Below are positions 4,453 through 9,835 of a stretch of 9,835 nt of DNA, piece by piece (position 1 is the first letter of the stretch; every line of letters starts with the position of its first letter). Under the pieces are notes generated by a model that was given only the letters and a program-made list of their open reading frames with translations, had not been told where the DNA came from and ran no database searches. The stretch comes from JBAZCO01 sp041654915. Its GTDB lineage: Bacteria > Bacillota > Clostridia > Christensenellales > DTU072. Location: contig JBAZCO010000064.1 of the NCBI GenBank assembly GCA_041654915.1, positions 1 to 9,835 on the forward strand, written 5' to 3'. A program made the position numbers and the translations under genes.

Positions 4453-5922
4453 TAACAATATGCAGAGTACGCCACCCTTGCTTTCATTTACTATGCGAGT
4501 CATTGTTTTCTTGAGTTTCTTTTGCACATCTGTTGGCATATTGCTTATTTTGGCATTCATATCTTCTCGCACTAGGTCGCTTAGCGGCTTGCCAAACATA
4601 TTTGTTTTCCAGATACCTTGCTTGTTGTTTTCAAACTCGGCAAGCAGGTATTTTACTAGTTCTTCGCTCTGCTGCTCGCTGCCTATTGTTGGGCTGACTT
4701 CGGTTTCTACATCTACACGCACAAGGTGCAGGGATGGAGCGGATGCTTTTAGCTTTACCCCAAATTGAGTACCCTTTTTGACTAGTTCGGGTTCTTGTAG
4801 GTTGAGTTGGTCGATTGTTGGCATCACCACGCCATAGCCTTGCTCATCCACTGCCTCGAGTGCGACACGAATTTTTTCATAGTCGTTATAGGCACGGCTT
4901 GCCTTTACAATATAGCTCATTAGCTTGTAGTCGTCGGATATATCTGTCTTGCACTCATCGGCAAGCACCTTGTAAAATACTCCCTCTTTTGCCTTATAGG
5001 TTATTTTGATTGTGCCTGTGGCGGAGTCCACCTCTATATCGGGGTTGTTGTCTAGAATTTCGGAGTCGGCAAAGAGGTCATAAAGCGTTTCGTAATCACG
5101 CATCTTGGTAAATGTGCCGGAATCTGTGAGCAGTTTGTTGATAATATCCGATATTATTGTGTGTGTGCGAGATAGAGCACGCAGCCATTTGGGCAGGTCT
5201 ATGTCTATGGATTTTATGGGGAATTCCATAAGAATTTTTATGAGAATATCGGCAAAATCCTCTGCCCCTGCCTTGGCTACATTGAGGGGAACTACGGGAG
5301 TTTCGTAGCGCTCGGAAAGGCTTTCGGCAAGCTTGACGGTATCGGGTGAGTCGGGGTTTTTGGTGTTCAAAACGACGATAAACGGCTTGCCCTTGCCTTT
5401 AAGCTCCTTTACAACCTTTTCTTCTGCCTCAAGGTACTTGGGGCGGCTGATATCTGTAATGCTGCCGTCGGTGGTAACTACAACGCCTATCGTGCTATGC
5501 TCCCGTATCACCTTGTCTGTACCCATAGCCGCCGCCTCTTGGAAGGGAATTTGCGTGTCCGACCACGGGGTGTTGACAAGCCTTGGCTTTTCGTTCTCGA
5601 TATGCCCTATTGCGCCCTCTACTAGATAGCCAACGCAGTCTATTAATCTTATGTTTGCGTGGGTGTTGCCTAAGTTAAGGCGAACCGCCTCGTTTGGCAC
5701 AAACTTAGGCTCGGTGGTCATAATAGTCTTGCCGTCCGCAGACTGCGGCAGTTCGTCTACCGCACGAGCTTTTTTGGACGGGTCGTCTATTCTATTTATG
5801 ACAAGGGTTTCCATAAACCGCTTTATAAAAGTAGATTTACCCGTGCGCACAGGTCCGACAACACCTATATAGATGTCGCCACCGGTACGGCGGGCAATAT
5901 CTGTGTATATGCTATAATCCAT
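4450..5922 (-). CDS. spoIVA: Stage IV sporulation protein A, spore coat morphogenetic ATPase
   Basis: SpoIVA is a mother-cell ATPase that polymerises on the forespore surface and forms the basement layer of the spore coat; it is also needed for cortex formation. At 490 aa it has the normal length. It starts MDYSIYTDIARRTGGDIYIG. Walker A GPVRTGKS is at residues 23-30, the TIMTTEP threonine segment at 66-72, Walker B-like LIDCVG at 94-99, and the conserved tail KGGVLCILL ends the protein. A strong GGAGG stands 6 nt before the ATG. It has its own sigma-E-like promoter and a strong terminator, so it is probably monocistronic. Its presence near der matches the Bacillus subtilis neighbourhood der-gpsA-spoIVA, with gpsA absent here. 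The gene marks the organism as an endospore former. Confidence 0.98.
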   Translation of the reverse strand: MDYSIYTDIARRTGGDIYIGVVGPVRTGKSTFIKRFMETLVINRIDDPSKKARAVDELPQSADGKTIMTTEPKFVPNEAVRLNLGNTHANIRLIDCVGYLVEGAIGHIENEKPRLVNTPWSDTQIPFQEAAAMGTDKVIREHSTIGVVVTTDGSITDISRPKYLEAEEKVVKELKGKGKPFIVVLNTKNPDSPDTVKLAESLSERYETPVVPLNVAKAGAEDFADILIKILMEFPIKSIDIDLPKWLRALSRTHTIISDIINKLLTDSGTFTKMRDYETLYDLFADSEILDNNPDIEVDSATGTIKITYKAKEGVFYKVLADECKTDISDDYKLMSYIVKASRAYNDYEKIRVALEAVDEQGYGVVMPTIDQLNLQEPELVKKGTQFGVKLKASAPSLHLVRVDVETEVSPTIGSEQQSEELVKYLLAEFENNKQGIWKTNMFGKPLSDLVREDMNAKISNMPTDVQKKLKKTMTRIVNESKGGVLCILL

Positions 5923-5950
5923 ACTTTGCCTCCAATATCATTGTTGGTAA

Positions 5951-5979
5951 ATTATATGATTAGGGGCAAATGGTTATGA
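5951..5979 (-). promoter_or_regulatory. Probable sigma-E promoter of spoIVA
   Basis: On the minus strand, TCATAAC (5973-5979) and CATATAAT (5951-5958) are 14 bp apart. The -10 differs at one position from the sigma-E type CATACAAT, and the -35 has the central ATA. spoIVA is a known sigma-E gene in Bacillus subtilis, so position and form agree. Transcription would start about 20 nt before the ATG. Confidence 0.6.
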
Positions 5980-6037
5980 TAAATATTCTTGGACTAATAG
6001 GTTTTGGGCGGTCATTTCCTATTAACAATACTGTTTT

Positions 6038-7297
6038 TTAGGTTAATTCCTTTTCTAGGTAGGCTATCTTTGCTGCGGCGCAAAACACTCTCATAGCCGT
6101 CTTTAACTCGTCTATGGGCGGAAGGGTTGGCGCAATGCGAAGGTTGGAGTCGCTTGGGTCTTTTTTATAAGGATAAGTACTGCCCGCAGGGGTGAAAATT
6201 ACGCCCGCATCTTTAGCAAGGGCTACAGTTTTTGCCGCCGTTCCGCTTGGTAGTTCGCAACTGATAAAATAGCCGCCACGGGGATTAATCCAACTAGCTA
6301 GTCCGCTAAGCTCCTCCTCCAATATCTCTATCACTGCATCAAATTTAGGTTTGAGTATATCTTTGTGCGCACGCATAAGCGCAGCAATATTTTTTGTATC
6401 CTTTAAAAATAGTGCGTGGGCAAGCTGGTTGATTTTGTTTGGTCCTATTGTTTGGATAAACATTCGTGCCTTGATTTCGGAGATGTTTTTTGCGCTGCCC
6501 GCAATAAAAGCAACTCCTGCACCTGCAAAGGTTATCTTGCTGGTAGAGCCGAACATATATACTATATCCTCGTTGCCCAACTTTTTTGCCTCGGCTAAAA
6601 TATCGGTGAGGGTGTCGCCCTCGTCTGTTAATGTATGCACCATATAGGCATCGTCCCAATAAATACGAAAATCCTTTGCCTTGGGCTTGAGGGCGGCAAG
6701 CCGCTTTACTGTATTTTCGCTATAAACTATCCCCTGCGGGTTGGAATACTTAGGTACACACCACATACCTTTTATGGTGTCGTCGTCTTTGACAAGGCGC
6801 TCCACCTCGTCCATATCGACTCCCTCGGGGTTGATTGGAACATTAATCATTTCTATCCCAAAAACTTCGGTTACGGAGAAGTGCCTATCGTATCCCGGCA
6901 CGGGGCATAACCATTTTATCTTGCCTTGCTTGTTGAACGGCTCGCCGCCGCAAACACCAAACTGCATTGCTCTTTGCAAGGTGTCGTACATAAGGTTAAG
7001 GCTTGAGTTGCCTGCAACAATAAGTTCATTCTCGTCCACATTGATTAACTCTTGAAAAATCCGTTTAAGCTCGGGGATGCCGTCCGTTATGCCGTAGTTG
7101 CGGTAATCTTGCACGCCTTTTATCTCTGTATTGGATGTGATTTGGTCGAACAATCCCATAGATAGGTCAAGCTGTTCGGAGCAAGGTTTGCCACGAGACA
7201 TATCTAGCTTGAGCCCCATAGCTTTGTAGCGGGCAAGCCGCTCCCTCTCTGTGGCAAGGATTGCGGTTTTTTCTTCGCTTGTCAATCTTTTGTTCAT
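6038..7297 (-). CDS. Aspartate aminotransferase, AspT-type (class I, PLP-dependent)
   Basis: A 419-aa fold-type I PLP enzyme of the subgroup found in Corynebacterium and many Clostridia (Pfam 'Asp_aminotransf' type), predicted to interconvert aspartate/2-oxoglutarate and oxaloacetate/glutamate in the cytoplasm. Visible landmarks: MSRGKPCSEQLDLS at residues 33-46; the cofactor-binding GNSSLN at 96-101; YSNPQG at 184-189; WDDAY at 214-218 (Asp/Tyr contacting PLP); the Schiff-base lysine K254 in FGSTSKITFAGAG; and the substrate carboxylate-binding arginine in NLRIAPTLP near 387. The AGAGG ribosome-binding sequence overlaps the der stop codon and the genes are 8 bp apart, so it is co-transcribed with der. 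Substrate specificity beyond aspartate is not settled by sequence. Confidence 0.9.
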   Translation of the reverse strand: MNKRLTSEEKTAILATERERLARYKAMGLKLDMSRGKPCSEQLDLSMGLFDQITSNTEIKGVQDYRNYGITDGIPELKRIFQELINVDENELIVAGNSSLNLMYDTLQRAMQFGVCGGEPFNKQGKIKWLCPVPGYDRHFSVTEVFGIEMINVPINPEGVDMDEVERLVKDDDTIKGMWCVPKYSNPQGIVYSENTVKRLAALKPKAKDFRIYWDDAYMVHTLTDEGDTLTDILAEAKKLGNEDIVYMFGSTSKITFAGAGVAFIAGSAKNISEIKARMFIQTIGPNKINQLAHALFLKDTKNIAALMRAHKDILKPKFDAVIEILEEELSGLASWINPRGGYFISCELPSGTAAKTVALAKDAGVIFTPAGSTYPYKKDPSDSNLRIAPTLPPIDELKTAMRVFCAAAKIAYLEKELT

Positions 7298-7305
7298 ATA
7301 TACCT

Positions 7306-8631
7306 CTATTTTTTCTCGTCACTTTCGCTTTTTCTAACGAGTATTTTTATTGGAGTGCCTGTAAAATCAAACGCTTTTCTCAAGGAGTTTTCCAAGTACC
7401 TCTTATAAGAAAAATGCATAATCTCCGGTTCGTTTACAAAGAGTATGAATGCAGGCGGACGCTCGGCAACCTGTGTGCCGTAAAAAATCTTTAACTTTTT
7501 GCCCAAACGGTTGGGCGGCTCGTTTACCGATATGGCATCGCCTATCACATCATTTAATAGCCCTGTGGTTATCCGCTGGGAGGCATTTTTGTATACGGTG
7601 TTTACCGCATCCAATATTCCGCCCACCCGCTTGCCTGTGAGGGCGCTTACATATATCGGCTTAAAATAATCCATAAATTTAAGCTCTTCCTTGAGGCGGA
7701 TATTAAAAGCGTTTATGGTGTGAGTGTCCTTCTCTACCGCATCCCACTTGTTCATAACTATTACCGAAGGTCTGCCCGCCTCGTGAGCAAGTCCGCAAAT
7801 TTTTAGGTCCTGCTCGGTGATTGATTGGGTGGCATCTATTACAACAAGTACAACATCGGCTTTCCTTATAGCTGATATCGCTCGTACCACACTATAATAT
7901 TCCACATCCTCTTCCACACGGCTTTTGCGCCTGATGCCGGCGGTATCTATTATTATATAGTTTTTGCCGTCTATTGCAAAAGGCGTATCTATTGCATCAC
8001 GGGTTGTGCCTGCAATTTCGCTGACAATAACACGCTCGTAACCAAGTATTTTGTTTACCAAAGAGGACTTGCCCGCATTGGGCTTGCCAACCACGGCAAT
8101 TGATATTGCCTCTTGTTTATCCTTTTGCAAAGAGCGCTCTCCGAAGTGCTTGACAATTTCGTCAAGCAAATCGCCAAATCCCAAACTGTGTTCGGCAGAA
8201 ATAGGCATAGGCTCGCCAAGGTCAAGCGCATAAAAATCGTATATAGGGGTGTTGTCGGCATTATCTACTTTGTTTACCCCAAGCACCACGGGTTTGCCTG
8301 ACTTTCTTAAAAAAGATGCCACATCATAATCATCACCCATAAGTCCCGTTCTGCCGTCCACGATAAAAAGTATGACATCGGCGGTATCCACGGCGATTTC
8401 TACCTGCTCACGGATATGCCGCCACATAGTGTCTTCGCTGGTTAACTCTATGCCGCCCGTATCAATGAAAGTAAAATTATATCCGCACCACTCGGTATCG
8501 GTATAAATGCGGTCACGGGTAACGCCGGGCATATCATCCACAATGCTTATCCGCCTGCCCGCCATTTTATTAAAAAAAGTAGATTTGCCCACATTGGGAC
8601 GCCCCACTATTGCCACTACGGGATTAGACAT
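7306..8631 (-). CDS. der: Ribosome-assembly GTPase Der (EngA)
   Basis: Der is an essential GTPase with two tandem G domains that assists maturation of the 50S ribosomal subunit. The 441-aa protein is of normal length. Domain 1 has GRPNVGKS (10-17), MPGVTRD (34-40), DTGG (57-60) and NKVD (120-123). Domain 2 has GKPNAGKS (182-189), AGTTRDAID (207-215), DTAG (229-232) and NKWD (294-297). The C-terminal KH-like domain, from about 350, includes the family's RPPAFILFVN and FSYKRYLENSLR stretches. GAGGAGG stands about 5 nt before the ATG. It has its own promoter behind the topoisomerase gene and is followed closely by the aminotransferase gene. Confidence 0.98.
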   Translation of the reverse strand: MSNPVVAIVGRPNVGKSTFFNKMAGRRISIVDDMPGVTRDRIYTDTEWCGYNFTFIDTGGIELTSEDTMWRHIREQVEIAVDTADVILFIVDGRTGLMGDDYDVASFLRKSGKPVVLGVNKVDNADNTPIYDFYALDLGEPMPISAEHSLGFGDLLDEIVKHFGERSLQKDKQEAISIAVVGKPNAGKSSLVNKILGYERVIVSEIAGTTRDAIDTPFAIDGKNYIIIDTAGIRRKSRVEEDVEYYSVVRAISAIRKADVVLVVIDATQSITEQDLKICGLAHEAGRPSVIVMNKWDAVEKDTHTINAFNIRLKEELKFMDYFKPIYVSALTGKRVGGILDAVNTVYKNASQRITTGLLNDVIGDAISVNEPPNRLGKKLKIFYGTQVAERPPAFILFVNEPEIMHFSYKRYLENSLRKAFDFTGTPIKILVRKSESDEKK

Positions 8632-8659
8632 TTATCCTCCTCTTTGAATGGTTGCTACA

Positions 8660-8689
8660 ATTATCCTTTTTTTCTATATGGATTGTCAA
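8660..8689 (-). promoter_or_regulatory. Sigma-A promoter for der
   Basis: A perfect TTGACA (8684-8689) directly follows the stop codon of the topoisomerase gene on the minus strand, with GATAAT (8660-8665) 18 bp further. The predicted start near 8653 gives a leader of about 22 nt before the der ATG. It would drive der and the aminotransferase gene. Confidence 0.6.
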
Positions 8690-9835
8690 TTAAAATTCCT
8701 CTATATGTTTAACTATTTTACTAATTTTAAGTCCTCGTGCAATGGGACGCCCCTTACCCGTGCGGCTATCTAGGCGCATATTCTCCGTATCAAGAACGGT
8801 TAGATTGTTATCCGTATCGATTATTGCGACTTCAAACGGCTCTAATACCTTGGATGCAAACACCAAACGGCTAGAATTGTCCATATCGATAATTTTTACT
8901 CCCTTGCGGTTGCGCTTGATTGGCTCAAACTCGGTGGCAAGCACCTTTTTGGCAAAACCTTTGCTTGTAATAACCGCCACTTCGCCCACGGGATTCCAAA
9001 CCACTGTGCCGCCCTCGGCAGATTCCGCCTCAACGGTCGTTTGCCCCGCATAAATCACGCTTTCGCCGTCATTCAAACTAACACCAATTACACCACCTGC
9101 TATCCGCCCTTGCACGGGGTAGTCGTCTGTAAGCGTGTTTACGCATAGCCCGTCTGATGTGACAAAGAATATGGTCGCCTCGGGTGCGGCAAACTCACCG
9201 CCGATAACTTCGTCACCCTCTTTTAGCACAACCGCTTGATAGACATCTTTATTGACAATATAATTCTTAAACATTGTCTTTTTTACCATACCGTTTTTAG
9301 TGTAAATATAAAAATCTTTTTCGCCGTCCTCCTCGGTTGCCGTGATTACGCACACCGCTTTTTCATCTGCGGGGGCATCGGGATATATGTTAGTTAGAGG
9401 CTCGCCTTTTTCTCCCCACCGTTTTTCCTTTATAAATTCGGTATCCGCACGGTAAGCATTGCCCAAACTGCCAAATATAATATTAGTGTTTTCCGGCTCT
9501 GCTTGCACAAGGGAAAGGGTAAGCCCTTCAATGCCGCTGGTTTCTACATCACGCACAGCACTCACATAGTTTCGGCAAGACATAACTTTGATGCCGCCAA
9601 AAGAATCCGCAGCTATCATTGCACGGCGTGCCGCCCTCTTTGTGGGGTCAAAGGGCTTGATTTCCAAACACTCCAAACTATCCACTATGGTCGTTAGCCG
9701 CTTGGACTTGTATTTGTCCCTTATCTCGATAAGCTCCTCTTTTACCACTTTGTCCTGCTCCCTGACAGACCCCAAAATTTTGTCAAGAGCGGTAATTTTT
9801 TTGTTGAGTTCGGCAAGCTCTTTTTCATATTTTGT
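8690..9835 (-). CDS. Type IIA topoisomerase subunit A (GyrA/ParC family), C-terminal part (cut by window edge)
   Basis: The frame is open to the right edge (381 codons visible), so the N-terminal breakage-reunion domain with its catalytic Tyr is outside. What is seen starts in the coiled-coil segment KYEKELAELNKKITALDKIL...EELIEIRDKYKSKRLT, typical of the end of the core. A beta-pinwheel of repeated blades follows (FYIYTKNGMVKKT, IFFVTSDGLCVNT, VAVITSKGFAKKV, VAIIDTDNNLTVL). A methionine-like start at 9775 is only internal. I see no canonical QRRGGKG GyrA-box, and the linker before the first blade (SLECLEIKPFDPTKRAARRA) is unusual, so it is more likely a ParC-like or divergent second A subunit than a standard gyrase. 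That choice remains uncertain. Confidence 0.88.
   Translation of the reverse strand, partial: TKYEKELAELNKKITALDKILGSVREQDKVVKEELIEIRDKYKSKRLTTIVDSLECLEIKPFDPTKRAARRAMIAADSFGGIKVMSCRNYVSAVRDVETSGIEGLTLSLVQAEPENTNIIFGSLGNAYRADTEFIKEKRWGEKGEPLTNIYPDAPADEKAVCVITATEEDGEKDFYIYTKNGMVKKTMFKNYIVNKDVYQAVVLKEGDEVIGGEFAAPEATIFFVTSDGLCVNTLTDDYPVQGRIAGGVIGVSLNDGESVIYAGQTTVEAESAEGGTVVWNPVGEVAVITSKGFAKKVLATEFEPIKRNRKGVKIIDMDNSSRLVFASKVLEPFEVAIIDTDNNLTVLDTENMRLDSRTGKGRPIARGLKISKIVKHIEEF

Noticed and set aside
4290..4514. 74-codon plus-strand frame across repeat element 2
   Set aside because: It runs through both hairpin arms and into the antisense of spoIVA; no domain, and the inverted repeat explains the sequence.
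5995..6024. Inverted repeat TAATAGG/CCTATTA after the aminotransferase gene as a terminator
   Set aside because: Seven weak base pairs, a 16-nt loop and no T-run; too poor to call.

Overview
The window looks like a chromosomal segment of an endospore-forming, fairly low-GC Firmicute, probably of the class Clostridia. The evidence is a full-length spoIVA, strong Shine-Dalgarno sequences, sigma-A type promoters with TTGACA/TATAAT boxes, and two gene neighbourhoods typical of Firmicutes (plsX-rnc-smc and der...spoIVA). Every confidently recognised gene lies on the minus strand, so transcription runs from high to low coordinates.

Right block (about 4450-9835), in order of transcription: the C-terminal part of a type IIA topoisomerase A subunit (GyrA/ParC family, cut by the right edge); der, a ribosome-assembly GTPase with its own promoter; a class I aspartate aminotransferase of the AspT type, 8 bp behind der; and spoIVA, the spore-coat basement-layer ATPase, preceded by a good match to a mother-cell sigma-E promoter. 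spoIVA ends inside a long inverted repeat that also supplies its terminator.

Middle block (about 2880-4450) is the accessory part. Three very small Xre/Cro-type HTH genes lie head to tail; two are recent tandem copies of a 232-bp unit. Upstream of them is a divergent control region with a perfect-consensus plus-strand promoter (TTGACA-17-TATAAT) and two 16-bp operator-like repeats. The plus-strand transcript would carry a 24-codon ORF and reach a 12-bp-stem hairpin after about 190 nt. Two repeat elements with related terminal inverted repeats follow (3840-4307 and 4336-4452). The larger one contains a near-consensus promoter and a possible small membrane-protein ORF. This block resembles the control region of a phage or integrative element, without recognisable integration or structural genes.

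Left block (1-2792): a probable operon of a P-loop kinase related to dephospho-CoA kinase/UPF0200, plsX (phospholipid synthesis) and rnc (RNase III), with a 4-bp overlap and a 3-bp gap and a consensus promoter in front. Then comes smc (N-terminal 140 codons, cut by the left edge), with its own promoter and a TTG start. acpP, often found between plsX and rnc in Firmicutes, is absent. The RNase III has Arg at a position where a metal-binding Asp is expected.

The best candidates for something undescribed are the duplicated mini-repressor cassette with its twin-operator divergent promoter, and the inverted-repeat family next to spoIVA. All functional statements rest on reading the sequence without database searches.
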